DNA of 64,000 nt from Flavisolibacter tropicus (lineage in GTDB: Bacteria; Bacteroidota; Bacteroidia; Chitinophagales; Chitinophagaceae), in NCBI RefSeq assembly GCF_001644645.1, contig NZ_CP011390.1, positions 2,538,001-2,602,000 of the forward strand, in the 5' to 3' direction. The notes beneath the pieces were generated by a model. That model made no database searches. It worked only from the letters and a program-made list of their open reading frames with translations, and was not told the DNA's origin. Each line of letters opens with the position of its first letter. Positions within the stretch are counted from its first letter, which is position 1. The position numbers and the translations under genes were made by a program. Positions 8,392-18,718 of this stretch are shown piece after piece.

Positions 8392-9417
8392 TTACCAGAC
8401 ATTCCTTGGACAAGTGTCACCATACTTATTGCCTAGTAAAAATCCAAGCACTAATTCATGAGTACCGTTTGACACCGAATTCAGTGGTGTATTCGCAATA
8501 TCATAAGCGTAACTTATATTAAATGTGTTGCCCACATTTAATCCAACCATGGCAGCATAGCCATCGTGTAACCGATAACTGCCTCCTATCCATAAAAGGT
8601 CATGATATTGTAGTTTGCAATTGATATCAAATTGAGGCATTGTTGGAGACCCCGGCACCAATTTGAACATTACAGAAGGTAAGGCATTAATGTCTTCATT
8701 CAATAAAAAGCGATAACCAGCAGTGGCAAAGAAATGTGGTACTAAGTGAACACCATATTTATCATTATCTACGAAAGAAACTTTTTGTGGTAGTATTTGT
8801 TGTGCACTTACACCTACAAAGTAATCGGCCGAATAAAGCCAAAGGCCGGCCCCTATGTCTGGTCGCAGCCGACTGACTATTCCGCCGTTAGCCAAAGCCG
8901 GGTCAGATGGATTTTCGGTCTTAGCCTGTGACACATTAAAGCTGATGTTTGTAACACCTCCCGAAAAGCCGGCCGATAAATTTGTTGTAGGTGATAAGCC
9001 TACATGATAAGCATAAGTAGCCGCCAAAGAAGTTCGATTATACAAACCGGTCTTGTCATTGATTAACGTAAAGCCCACACCATGGTGTGGTTCAGAAGCT
9101 GTATAGTTCTCCCAATAGGAGTTCCCTCTGGGGTTTTCGCCGGGCACCTGAAAAGATGTTGCAGATGTTTTATAATCCTTTTTACCAATAGGAGCATGCA
9201 AAGAAATATAGGCTGTCTTTGGAGCGCCATTTAATCCAACCCATTGATCCCTTCCACTAATTTTAAGATCCGTGTAATTTTCGATACCCGAAAGTGCAGG
9301 ATTTAAAATATAGTTGTTTAAAATATACTGTGTATAATGAGGTCGCTGCTGTGCAAAAGCCAGCTGCGTAAATAAGCATAAGCCATAAAAAAGGATCCAG
9401 GTCTTTTTCATAATCAT
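8392..9417 (-). CDS. PorP/SprF family outer-membrane protein
   Basis: A 341-residue outer-membrane beta-barrel of the PorP/SprF family, linked to type IX secretion and to anchoring of large surface proteins. Seen: a signal peptide (WILFYGLCLFTQLAFAQQ), the family-typical opening HYTQYILNNYILNPALSGIENYTDLKI, then alternating strand patterns and GVGFTLINDKTGLYNRT. The start overlaps the stop of the preceding giant gene (TAATG); a second ATG six bases downstream is equally possible. The giant-protein/PorP pair is a common arrangement in this phylum, with the PorP partner thought to help present its neighbour. Confidence 0.9.
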   Translation of the reverse strand: MIMKKTWILFYGLCLFTQLAFAQQRPHYTQYILNNYILNPALSGIENYTDLKISGRDQWVGLNGAPKTAYISLHAPIGKKDYKTSATSFQVPGENPRGNSYWENYTASEPHHGVGFTLINDKTGLYNRTSLAATYAYHVGLSPTTNLSAGFSGGVTNISFNVSQAKTENPSDPALANGGIVSRLRPDIGAGLWLYSADYFVGVSAQQILPQKVSFVDNDKYGVHLVPHFFATAGYRFLLNEDINALPSVMFKLVPGSPTMPQFDINCKLQYHDLLWIGGSYRLHDGYAAMVGLNVGNTFNISYAYDIANTPLNSVSNGTHELVLGFLLGNKYGDTCPRNVW

Positions 9418-12400
9418 TATCGTACGATATCAACAAATCCAGACATTGGCTTGCGACCACTTCCCGGGCTTACTATATAATAATAAGTACCTGCCGGCAA
9501 CGGTTTGCCATTAAACGTTCCATCCCAAGGTTTGCTATATCCTTTTGATTGAAAGGTCAATTGCCCATACCGGTTATATACCTCCACCTTTGCACTAGGA
9601 TAGGTGTCCAGGTACTTTATTTCCCAACGGTCATTAATACCATCTCCATTGGGTGTAAATACATTGGGAATGGAAGGGCCTTTTAAAACCTTAACGAACA
9701 CATCATCAGTTGCCATACAGCCATCTGAAGAAGTTACAGTCAAATGATAGATAATATCATCTGTGGCGCTTGTTTTTGGCGCTGATACGACATCACTGCT
9801 TAGCCATTGCGCAGGCGTCCACAAATACTTGATATTTGAACCAGTACCAAGTCCATTTAATGTTTCGAAGCCTCCCTCCAATATTATTTTGTCAGGGCCT
9901 GCGGAAGCAGTAGGTGCCGGGTACACTAATACAGGTTGCTCCTTATAGTTACTGCAACCATTAGCTCCGGTATGCGTATAACGAATTAAATGTGTACCGG
10001 GACCTGCTACTAAAGGATTAAACTGGCCGTTTATTGCTGTACCATCACCTTTATAAACACCTTGTCCTGCAATACCGTTTGTAACGGTAGCTGGTGAAAA
10101 CTGCGTTATGGGTGAATTCCCACAAATAGCATCTAATGTATTGAAAGTAATAGCAGGGGTATTCATAACATCAAACGTAATGGTTGAATCCTTCCAACAA
10201 TTAATTCCTGAATACGCTATTACTTTAATGGTGTATGATTTTGTGGCCGGCGTAAAGAATTCCGGGTATTTGAAACGATATTGCTTGCCGATTACAGGGT
10301 TATCATCTGTTGTTTTATTCAATGGATCATTTAAATAATCCCACCAGATTTCAAGCTTTACAATCTTTCCAACGTCTGCTACAGAATTATTTATAAGTAC
10401 TATGGTATCATTACTACAATGCGTATTACCGCCGGATAATTGAAAACCGGGCTGTGGCTTTGAACCATTTATGGTAAAAGGCTGCGTGATGGCTGCTATA
10501 CAACCCTTATCGGTAGTAACTGTTTGTGACACCAAATACGTAACAGCTTTTGAAAACTTGTGTCTTGGATTTTGTTGAACAGATGTGTTAGCATTACCAA
10601 CAGCATCCGCATCACCAAAATTCCATGACCAGCTCTTGATGGTGCCACCATCAACCTTAGAGGTATCGGTAAATTCAGAATAAGGATCAATAAGGCAGTT
10701 GGCAGACATCGCAAATCCTGGAACGGGTTGAGGATGTATGGAGATCATTGTATCAAATACAGGACTTGCACAGCCCAAATCGGTTTCTGTTTTCAAGGTT
10801 ATATTATAAGAACCGGCTAACGCGTATACGTTTGTAAAAGTTGTATTAGACGTTTGTACCACATCCTGTCCACCTGTACCCAAATTCCATATCCACTTAC
10901 TGATTTTTCCTTCATTGGCTACGGATTGATCCGTAAAGATTATATCCTTAGTAGCACAGCTTATGGATGGAGAGGTGAATCTGGAGGTTGGCAATGCATA
11001 TACCTGTAACACTTCGGTTGCCGTATCTGAAATGCATCCCATGTCAGACTCCGCATAAGACTTAACAGTATAAATACCTGCTGAACTGTATTTCTTACTG
11101 GGATTCTTATCTATTGAAGTTGTTCCGTCTCCAAAGTTCCAGAACCATTGTGTAACACTGGCGTTTGCTGCTGTACTTGCATTAGTAAACACAAAGGTTT
11201 TATCTAAACAATTCGTTTTTACATTTTCTGAAAAAGAAGCTTTGGGTTGAGCAAAAACCAATGCGTTACTTTGAATGGTCGTATCGGCACACCCTTCTTT
11301 TGACGTTACAATAAGTATTACATTGAACGGCCCTGTTGAAGTATATACATGAACCGGAGCTAAAGCCATTGAAAAACTACCATCACCAAAACTCCAGTTA
11401 TACTGTAAGTCGGCTTGCGTTCCTCCCGTGATCTTTGAATTGTTGCTGAATGCCATACTTCCACTGGGTAGACATGCTTTGGTAAATGACAGGGCTGCTA
11501 TGGGGTTTGAATTGATCACAACTGTTTTACTGAACATTGTGCTTTTACAACCAATAGTGGTTTCGACGATTAGTGTAACCGTATAGGTACCTGTAGCTGA
11601 ATAGGTATGTGTTACTGCATTATTAGTCGTTGTAACAACTGGTGGAGTGCCATCTCCAAAATCCCAATACCATTTAGCAATAGCTGCAGCATCACTGGTG
11701 GAAGCGTCTACAAACGTTACGGCTTTGTTCACACAGCCTGCTGTAGTAATAGTAAATGTTGCTATAGGTAGAGGATTAATTGTTACTATTTTTTTAACGG
11801 TATCAGAAACGCAACCAATATCAGTGACTACAGAAAGACGGGCATCAAAACTACCGGTGGTAGCATAGACATGTGCAGGGTTCTTTGTTGTGGCAGAGGA
11901 ATTATCCCCCATCTCCCATGACCATTTTATCACAGGTCTGTTATTACCAATGCTTTTATCAGTAAACTGTGTGCTATTTCCAATACAGACATTTCCATCA
12001 AAAATAAAGTCAGAGGAAGGTCTTTCATAAACTTCAAGGTCGTACTGGATCTCCTGTTCATCACCACAGCCATCTGCACTTGGATTTTGAGCCAGCACTT
12101 TAATAGGATAAGTTCCCGTTTTATTAATGCTATAGGCATTCGGGAGTTTATATCGATATAATGTTTTCCCATTTAAAACATAGGAAGAATCATACAGCGG
12201 CGCCGTTATAGTAACATCTGGATAACCAATCGTACCTAGCAGCCATTTAATTTGTGTGGGCTGATAAGGGAATGTCATCGAGAAATTAAATGGTGTATTT
12301 CTGCAGGTAGCAGGAAAATCGACTACGGCATATTGATTTTGAATGGAAACAAACTGGTAAAGATCCTTAACATTAGCACCTGCATTATACCCGTAAGACT

Positions 12401-13727
12401 CTACATTTCCATACCCATACGCGATACAGATAAAACCACTGTCTGAAGTGATCCGATGTGTAGGATTACTGGCAGTTGAAGCCGTTACATCTTCCTGGAT
12501 ATAAGAGTAAGGAGTACCGCTGATTGCTTTTGGTAACGCCTTAGGTGATGCACCATCTACTTTTAATGAGTTAAATGTATTTGTCTTAAAAATGATGTTT
12601 AAATAATGGTTGGCAATATTGGTATTTGGTGGTGTAAGGTCGCGCCTGGCAGACATAACGGTTATATCATTCAGCGTTTGTTCAACAGGATTCAGAGCGA
12701 TCATTTCCGGATCGCTATTTACGCCATCACAACCTTGTGTAACAAGGTATTGAAAAACACAAATTGGCTTATTAGAGTTAATGATACGAGGCGTGTTGTT
12801 CCCTATGGTATTAATCTCATAAAAACGTCCAGCAATCAGTAAAGAAGGATTCAAGGCGACACCATTTACATAAACCAACTCAGCAGGGTCCTGAACCAGT
12901 ATCCGGTAAATATCGTAGGCTCTATTTATAAAGGGTGCAGTGTAATAGGTTTTACCCCAGGCTGTAAAGGGAAACAACTGTTGGTATAAGTTATCGCCGG
13001 TACTGGCGGAAGAACAGCCCATGGCGGTGAAAGTAGACCCCGAAAAAACGGCGATCGGTTGGCAGGTAGCGCTGGCCGTGCCAATAGCCTTGATATGGGT
13101 TCCTGTCAGATCTTCATCACTCTGATATTGATATACATCACCTTTCGATAAGGTGATTTGAAAAGGAACATTAGCAGGATGTGTTCCATTTGCATCGGCC
13201 TGAGTTGGCGTAATTTCAATGGTTGTATTATCTAAGGTAGCAATGATATCAAATTGTGACCGGCGTGTTGGACCAGGTGATGTGGATTTGTAAGAAGAAA
13301 CATAATATTCTTTTCCCAGAACATTGGTTGGCAATACCAATGTAGATCCTGAACGCGCTGCATTTAATATATGCGCATATACAGCAACAGGCTTATCTGC
13401 AATAATATGAATACCTTTTTTAACACCAATGCCTTCCGCTTGTGCGTTATAAACAAGGCCATTTGATGGTGATGAAGTATTTGTTAGTTGAACGGTTGTA
13501 ACCTGGTTTGCTGTTACGGTGAAGGGGATCATGTTTCCGCTAACATCAACGGTACCCGAAGCGTTTTGATCCGAGGTAATGTATAAAGCCATTCGAGAGG
13601 TTGTACCATCGAAATGGCCGGCATAAACAACCCAAAAATCCTTTCCTTTATTTGATAAATCCTGAGCGCAAAGGGTAGAAATTAAAAACATCAATACCAT
13701 ACCGCACGCAGCAGCTTTGACATTCAT
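9417..13727 (-). CDS. Giant secreted PKD-repeat protein with T9SS gliding-motility C-terminal domain
   Basis: A 1436-residue surface protein. After a signal peptide (ending LCAQ) comes an IgGFc-binding-type N-terminal region of about 450 residues (GKDFWVVYAGHFDG, IHIIADKPVAVYAHI, GKEYYVSSYKS). Residues of about 570-1220 hold around seven PKD-like domains, each with a W-x-FGDG-like core (WSWEMGDN, WYWDFGDGT, YNWSFGDGS, WFWNFGDGT, WIWNLGTGG, WSWNFGDAD) and a paired cysteine. The C-terminus (VFTPNGDGINDRWEI ... KPWDGTFNGKPLPAGTYYYIV) is the CHU_C/type B sorting domain used by type IX secretion. Probably an adhesin. Coupled to the PorP-like gene by a one-base overlap. Confidence 0.92.
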   Translation of the reverse strand: MNVKAAACGMVLMFLISTLCAQDLSNKGKDFWVVYAGHFDGTTSRMALYITSDQNASGTVDVSGNMIPFTVTANQVTTVQLTNTSSPSNGLVYNAQAEGIGVKKGIHIIADKPVAVYAHILNAARSGSTLVLPTNVLGKEYYVSSYKSTSPGPTRRSQFDIIATLDNTTIEITPTQADANGTHPANVPFQITLSKGDVYQYQSDEDLTGTHIKAIGTASATCQPIAVFSGSTFTAMGCSSASTGDNLYQQLFPFTAWGKTYYTAPFINRAYDIYRILVQDPAELVYVNGVALNPSLLIAGRFYEINTIGNNTPRIINSNKPICVFQYLVTQGCDGVNSDPEMIALNPVEQTLNDITVMSARRDLTPPNTNIANHYLNIIFKTNTFNSLKVDGASPKALPKAISGTPYSYIQEDVTASTASNPTHRITSDSGFICIAYGYGNVESYGYNAGANVKDLYQFVSIQNQYAVVDFPATCRNTPFNFSMTFPYQPTQIKWLLGTIGYPDVTITAPLYDSSYVLNGKTLYRYKLPNAYSINKTGTYPIKVLAQNPSADGCGDEQEIQYDLEVYERPSSDFIFDGNVCIGNSTQFTDKSIGNNRPVIKWSWEMGDNSSATTKNPAHVYATTGSFDARLSVVTDIGCVSDTVKKIVTINPLPIATFTITTAGCVNKAVTFVDASTSDAAAIAKWYWDFGDGTPPVVTTTNNAVTHTYSATGTYTVTLIVETTIGCKSTMFSKTVVINSNPIAALSFTKACLPSGSMAFSNNSKITGGTQADLQYNWSFGDGSFSMALAPVHVYTSTGPFNVILIVTSKEGCADTTIQSNALVFAQPKASFSENVKTNCLDKTFVFTNASTAANASVTQWFWNFGDGTTSIDKNPSKKYSSAGIYTVKSYAESDMGCISDTATEVLQVYALPTSRFTSPSISCATKDIIFTDQSVANEGKISKWIWNLGTGGQDVVQTSNTTFTNVYALAGSYNITLKTETDLGCASPVFDTMISIHPQPVPGFAMSANCLIDPYSEFTDTSKVDGGTIKSWSWNFGDADAVGNANTSVQQNPRHKFSKAVTYLVSQTVTTDKGCIAAITQPFTINGSKPQPGFQLSGGNTHCSNDTIVLINNSVADVGKIVKLEIWWDYLNDPLNKTTDDNPVIGKQYRFKYPEFFTPATKSYTIKVIAYSGINCWKDSTITFDVMNTPAITFNTLDAICGNSPITQFSPATVTNGIAGQGVYKGDGTAINGQFNPLVAGPGTHLIRYTHTGANGCSNYKEQPVLVYPAPTASAGPDKIILEGGFETLNGLGTGSNIKYLWTPAQWLSSDVVSAPKTSATDDIIYHLTVTSSDGCMATDDVFVKVLKGPSIPNVFTPNGDGINDRWEIKYLDTYPSAKVEVYNRYGQLTFQSKGYSKPWDGTFNGKPLPAGTYYYIVSPGSGRKPMSGFVDIVR

Positions 13728-13940
13728 TCGTTTTTACAGGGTATTTACTTAATAAATATTAGATGAATAAAGCTAGCCTTTATTTTACATCATCAAAAAT
13801 TATCATTTATTCTTTTATAATTCGGTCATTTACAAGCGTTTTCGGTTGTATTCTTTACGCCAAAGTTCGCGCAAGATGGTAGTTTATGAGTCTCCTAACT
13901 ACCATTGAATGAGCACAAATAAAGAGGCTTTCCGCCCTTT

Positions 13941-13999
13941 AGACCGTTGGTGCAGCCAAAATACCAGCAACAACACGAATAAAGCCGCCAACGGCAATG
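13941..13999. repeat. Dispersed palindromic repeat, copy F (long form)
   Basis: CCGTTGG (13944-13950) and CCAACGG (13988-13994) are exact inverted arms around a 37-base interior; the right side continues CAATG. Its interior shares GTTGGTGCAGCC with the palindrome at 41194-41251. It lies 78 bases 3' of the hydrolase gene within the 350-base gap 13728-14077, which otherwise holds nothing I recognise. Confidence 0.6.
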
Positions 14000-14077
14000 C
14001 GCGAGAATTTAACCACTTCTACTGAACCTATTACATTAATTCTTGCAGTAGGCGCAGTTGCTGTCTTTGTCTAGTAA

Positions 14078-15106
14078 CTACAATTGTGAGAAAAAGGCTT
14101 TCGTCCGCTCGGCAAGTTCTGTATTGTTTGTAGCTATATCGTTATGTGTTTTGTCGTAAGTAAACAATTGAAACGTTGCAGCATTTCCTTGTTTTTCAAT
14201 TTCTTTCTCCAGGTCGTACCCTTGCTTGACAGGGACAATTCTATCCTGCAATCCCAAATGCAATTGCCCTAAAGGCAAGTGCTTTGCAAAGTAAATAGGT
14301 GATGAGGCTAGCATCTTATTTCTTGTTTCCGCTAAGGTTGCCTGCCCATTTTTAAAACCACTCAAAAACTGGCACTGGTACGTAGCATCATTTTCACTTT
14401 GAGATGTGAGTTCAAATAAATTGGTAGGACAAGCCACCCCAATAACCCGCTTTACCCTTGCATCCCGAATGCCTGCCAATAATGCCACAGTGCCACCCCT
14501 GCTACCACCCCTTACACCCGTTCTGTTTACATCGGCAAAAGCCTCGGTTTGTTGAATCAGGTTAAGAAACGCCAGTACATCATCTGTTGCCCCATCAAAG
14601 GCATCACATTGATTGCCCTCGGATAGAGGCGATTTATAAACAGTTCCATTTATAGTGATTTCCAATGATTGTCCTCTCAACGCCGGAATGGCCAAAAGGT
14701 GCGCATCGGCTGTATTTGCATTATCTAAGGCTATGTTTACACTATTGGTTGTAAGGTTTAATCCAAACCCTCCCACAAACACTTGCACCGGCACTTTACT
14801 AATAGTACTGGGCACAACCAATGCGCCATACTCTTTAATGTTATTTACTTTGAAAGAAACAATCTTGAGTTTAAATTTTCCCGACAGAATATCTTCCTGC
14901 TGAATAATTGTATAATCTGTAGGCGTAAGGTTTCTGCTTTGCCAATCGCTAAAAATATTGTTTAGCTCAGTAGTTGTTGGTTCTGCAAACAGTGCATTCT
15001 TATCGCTTTTTGACAGAAAGTCTTTTTTGCAGGATGTCAGTACAACAACCATCACTACAGTTGCCAGTAGCTGAAATATCACTAACCGCTTATTCAATAT
15101 GAGCAT
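14078..15106 (-). CDS. Lipoprotein alpha/beta hydrolase (acetyl-xylan-esterase-like)
   Basis: Exported hydrolase of the alpha/beta fold. The start at 15106 gives a clean lipoprotein signal (LNKRLVIFQLLATVVMVVVLTSC followed by KK); the frame is open 19 codons further upstream. The nucleophile elbow is GVRGGSRGGTVALL (Ser in G-G-S-R-G), preceded by an oxyanion-type segment VFVGGFGLN. The acid is probably Asp in HLGLQDRIVPV and the base His in YDKTHNDIA, so the triad is complete in the expected order. The acetyl-xylan-esterase/cephalosporin-deacetylase resemblance is moderate; the substrate is unknown. It is followed upstream by a convergently unrelated gap and appears monocistronic. Confidence 0.75.
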   Translation of the reverse strand: MLILNKRLVIFQLLATVVMVVVLTSCKKDFLSKSDKNALFAEPTTTELNNIFSDWQSRNLTPTDYTIIQQEDILSGKFKLKIVSFKVNNIKEYGALVVPSTISKVPVQVFVGGFGLNLTTNSVNIALDNANTADAHLLAIPALRGQSLEITINGTVYKSPLSEGNQCDAFDGATDDVLAFLNLIQQTEAFADVNRTGVRGGSRGGTVALLAGIRDARVKRVIGVACPTNLFELTSQSENDATYQCQFLSGFKNGQATLAETRNKMLASSPIYFAKHLPLGQLHLGLQDRIVPVKQGYDLEKEIEKQGNAATFQLFTYDKTHNDIATNNTELAERTKAFFSQL

Positions 15107-15341
15107 TTTTTTTGAAAGCTGCCGTTTATACTTGAAGCCTTGGCGTGAAAGATAGAACTGCAACAGTGAACTCGGGTGCTCAAGCAGTCAAAAATTATTG
15201 CTAAAAAGCACCGAAACTATTTTACACACTATAGTTATGGCAATTATCAAGTCAGACATAACGCAAAAAAGCGCTCACTTCTATTAATTGACAGATCATT
15301 TCATCCCAAATGCCTTTGCAGAAAAGGTTTTCCAGCTTGCC

Positions 15342-17327
15342 CTAATCGATACGATACCGTTTGGACTGGTAAAGATTCCATGGTAACAATGCATGCGCTA
15401 ATGCATCTTTGGCCGATTCAGAATTAACGGTTGCCGGACTAAGCTTATGAGTAACCTTGTCATAAACAAAAGCCTGTGGGGCTTGGTAAGGCTTTAATAC
15501 GATCAGCGAATCGCCTACCATATAACCGTAATTATTGCTGTATTGCATAATGGCCCTTCCCGGATCATCTGCTTTTAATTGCATCAGGTCTTTCCCAATC
15601 ATGGGATTTGTCGTATTAATGCCTGCAAAATGCAATAAAGTCGGTAGTAAATCTACTTGGCTGGCAACCTTGTTAAAGGTTTCTTTCGGCACGCCAGGTC
15701 CGATTAATAAGCCAGGAATATGAAACTTATGTACCGGAACAAAATCATCACCAAATACCCGTGTATTATGGTCAGCTACTACCAGGAACAAAGTATTTTT
15801 ATAATAATCAGACTTTTTAGCCAGCTCAAAAAACAACCCTACTGAATAATCGGCATACTTCATAGCATTATGCACCGTTTGCTTAGGTTGCTCATAAAGT
15901 TGTATACGTCCATCAGGAAACTCAAAAGGCGAATGATTACTGGTGCTAAGAATGACAGAGAAAAAGGGTTTATCACCATGCGAGCGAAATACCTCGTCTG
16001 CTTTTCGCATCAGGTCTTCGTCCGAAACTCCCCACACACCCTTAAATGCGGGTTTAACAAACGTAGGTTCATCGTATATATTGGTAAAACCATTACCTAG
16101 GAAAAAAGACCGCATCTCATCAAAATTGCTCTGGCCTCCATAAATAAACTCTGTAGTGTAACCCTGCTTTTTAAACAATTCACCGGAAGTAAAAAAGTCG
16201 CTTCGTGATAAGCCAAGATTGACAACACTATTACCGGGTGTTGGTAGAAACCCAGTTACAACGGCTTCAATGCCTCTTACGGTACGCGTTCCTGTTGAAT
16301 AAAGGTTTGTAAGGAATAATCCCTCTTTACTCAGCTTGTCAATATTGGGCGTTAGAGGAAGTCCACCTAAAGCGCCTATATATTCAGCACCAAGGCTTTC
16401 CTGCAAAATAATGACAACATTTAACGGCCTCTTGCTATTAGCTCCTGCCTCCTGTTTGTGCAAAAACGGAATTTCCGATTTTACAAAAGCCGAATCCGGA
16501 ATTTGCATATTCTTCTTTACCCTCGCAAAAACCTCTGCTTCATTCATGTTTCCATAAAAAGCAGACGGGTCTTTTTCATTTGTCAAACGTGTTGCCGCTA
16601 TAAAAACAGAGTACGTAGAGTTAAGAGTTAACTCATTTACTAACTTGTTCTTTTCTGAGAAATAGGCTGTACTTATGTTGGCCGGCCGAGGAGACAAGCT
16701 GGAACGGGCACCCAAAAACAACAAGCCACCCAAACCAGGCAACAAAAGAAACCGATAGCGCCAGGTAAGCGGTTTAAAGTTCAAGACAACATTCTTAAAG
16801 CTCTTCCATGTAAAATAATGGACAAAGGATAAAAGAATGAGGGTAATGATCAATTCCCATTTATTAGTAGCCCAAACAGTCTCAGACACTTCCTTGAAGT
16901 GCTTTAAGTACCTGATAAATATGGCATCAGGGCGTAAATCATACTCACGGATAAAGGGTAATGTTGCCATTTCCATGAAAAAGGCAACATCAATGAACAA
17001 CGTAAAGTAGAAGATCCAGAAGAACTTTGAGGAGTTAATAAACTGCTTTGGCAACAACAGGAAAAACAAAGCAGGCAAAAACAAATAATAACATATTAAG
17101 ATCAGATCCATCCGAATACCAATAAGATACATCAGGTAGAAATGGGGTTCCTGGATGATACGATCCCAATAAGCAAAGCTTAACAGCAAGCGACTTACTA
17201 AAAAAAGTGAAAGCGATAGCGTTAGAAATAGCAACAACGGGGAGAGTGGCCCGAACTTAGAAAATATTGAAAGTGCTGTCTGGCATTTTGCCTTTGCTAG
17301 TTTAAATAAAGCAGGAATATTTTTCAT
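15342..17327 (-). CDS. LTA-synthase-like membrane sulfatase-fold enzyme
   Basis: A 661-residue inner-membrane protein with five hydrophobic segments in the first 230 residues and a periplasmic alkaline-phosphatase/sulfatase-fold domain after about residue 300. Seen: metal ligand region VVIILQESLGAEYIG, the catalytic threonine in STGTRTVRGIEAV, later VVADHNTRVFG and HKFHIPGLLIGPG with metal-binding Asp/His. These are the hallmarks of the LtaS/MdoB group that transfers or cleaves phosphoglycerol or phosphoethanolamine. Gram-negative Bacteroidota lack lipoteichoic acid, so envelope glycan or lipid modification is the likelier job. It follows the two-component genes by 128 bases on the same strand and may be co-transcribed. 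Confidence 0.82.
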   Translation of the reverse strand: MKNIPALFKLAKAKCQTALSIFSKFGPLSPLLLFLTLSLSLFLVSRLLLSFAYWDRIIQEPHFYLMYLIGIRMDLILICYYLFLPALFFLLLPKQFINSSKFFWIFYFTLFIDVAFFMEMATLPFIREYDLRPDAIFIRYLKHFKEVSETVWATNKWELIITLILLSFVHYFTWKSFKNVVLNFKPLTWRYRFLLLPGLGGLLFLGARSSLSPRPANISTAYFSEKNKLVNELTLNSTYSVFIAATRLTNEKDPSAFYGNMNEAEVFARVKKNMQIPDSAFVKSEIPFLHKQEAGANSKRPLNVVIILQESLGAEYIGALGGLPLTPNIDKLSKEGLFLTNLYSTGTRTVRGIEAVVTGFLPTPGNSVVNLGLSRSDFFTSGELFKKQGYTTEFIYGGQSNFDEMRSFFLGNGFTNIYDEPTFVKPAFKGVWGVSDEDLMRKADEVFRSHGDKPFFSVILSTSNHSPFEFPDGRIQLYEQPKQTVHNAMKYADYSVGLFFELAKKSDYYKNTLFLVVADHNTRVFGDDFVPVHKFHIPGLLIGPGVPKETFNKVASQVDLLPTLLHFAGINTTNPMIGKDLMQLKADDPGRAIMQYSNNYGYMVGDSLIVLKPYQAPQAFVYDKVTHKLSPATVNSESAKDALAHALLPWNLYQSKRYRID

Positions 17328-17455
17328 GAATAGTGGATGGCGAATCTAATTGTAACCTGCAAAACTACCAGTCAATTCTGAAGACTTTCTAAAGATTATG
17401 TAAAAAATGGCCCACTGTTTTTATAAATGGCTCAAAGAAACGCCAATCAGGCAGT

Positions 17456-18709
17456 TTACCAGCGAATGATAAACGTATGAATACCAGGCTCATATCCATA
17501 AATGGCTGTAAAACCTGAAACATCACAAATCTGTTTGATGATAGAAAGGCCTAAACCATTACTCTCAGAGCTTTGTACTGATTTATAAAAGCGTTGAAAA
17601 ATCTTTTCTTCATCTAAACTATGGCGGTTCCCAGAGTTGACAATCCTCAAATGGTCAGCATCCAAAAATATTGCGATCCGCCCGCCGGTATAATTATGAC
17701 GGGTAGCATTACTTAACAAGTTATTCAGTAAAACATCAGCTAACTCATTATTCATCAAAATGGTAATCTCTTTTAGTTCCGCCGTCACTAAAACTTGCTG
17801 ATTATCCCACAACTCAAGAAACTCAGCAAGTTTTTCTTCTACTTTCTGTTTCAGGTTAATAACTGACACTTTCTCAAACTGACTGTTTTCAATCTTAGTT
17901 AATAAAAGCAGGGATTGGTTTAACCTGTTAAGCTTTTCAATGGCACTATAGGCACTTTGCACCATTTTGCTTTGCGTTTCAGATAATGCTTCATCTTGAA
18001 TCAGCAAGTCCAACTTCGACCGGATGATGGCCAGCGGTGTTTGCATTTCATGAGAAGCATTCTCTGTAAATTCCTTTAAGATATGATACTCACTTTCCGC
18101 TTTATTTATTGTTTGCTGCATCGTTTTCCGCAACAGCTCAAACTCGTCAATATCAGTGGGCTTAAAATTTAACTCCTGCTTTTTACCCAACCGAAACTGA
18201 TTAAAAGACTCAAGCATGTTATAAAACGGATTCCATAACCGTTTCAGGACAATCCGGTTTATGATAAAAGAAGCCAACAACATGAAAATAACTGTAGTTA
18301 ATACAATCAGAAGGATCTCTTCAATAAGATCATCTGTGTCTTCTTCAGACTTGGCAACAAGTATTTTATACCATTGTCCATTGACATTTATACTAAAAAC
18401 CATTTGCCGAAAAATGCCATTGCCATTGCTCAAAGAATCAAATAACGTAGTTGAAGTAAATGTTTGCTCTTTAATGGGGGCAGGTATAGGGGTGTGGGTG
18501 ATCACCTGATCCCGAACAGGTATAGGCTCTGGCAGCCGATTATATTTTTTTACATAAGTCTGTATTTCCCTTTGTTCAATTTCCAGATCATCATCTATTT
18601 GTTTCACTAATACATGAACAATAAAATAATGAAACGTAAAGCTCGCCAATAGGAATATGACAATTGTTATGAGTAGGTTAACCCTGTTATATCGCTGAAA
18701 TAGTTTCAT
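17456..18709 (-). CDS. Membrane sensor histidine kinase (two-component)
   Basis: A 417-residue kinase: membrane spans near residues 10-32 and 130-155 bracket a short periplasmic domain; then a HAMP-like linker, the H-box FTENASHEMQTPLAIIRSKLDLL, an N-box (LADVLLNNLLSNATRHN), and a G-box (GLGLSIIKQICDVSG). The DxG of the G1 box is not obvious, the region reading FLDADHLRIVNSG. The gene starts nine bases after the response regulator stop, so the pair is one operon. The stimulus is unknown; the following LTA-synthase-like gene may be a target. Confidence 0.88.
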   Translation of the reverse strand: MKLFQRYNRVNLLITIVIFLLASFTFHYFIVHVLVKQIDDDLEIEQREIQTYVKKYNRLPEPIPVRDQVITHTPIPAPIKEQTFTSTTLFDSLSNGNGIFRQMVFSINVNGQWYKILVAKSEEDTDDLIEEILLIVLTTVIFMLLASFIINRIVLKRLWNPFYNMLESFNQFRLGKKQELNFKPTDIDEFELLRKTMQQTINKAESEYHILKEFTENASHEMQTPLAIIRSKLDLLIQDEALSETQSKMVQSAYSAIEKLNRLNQSLLLLTKIENSQFEKVSVINLKQKVEEKLAEFLELWDNQQVLVTAELKEITILMNNELADVLLNNLLSNATRHNYTGGRIAIFLDADHLRIVNSGNRHSLDEEKIFQRFYKSVQSSESNGLGLSIIKQICDVSGFTAIYGYEPGIHTFIIRW

Positions 18710-18718
18710 GCAAAAAAT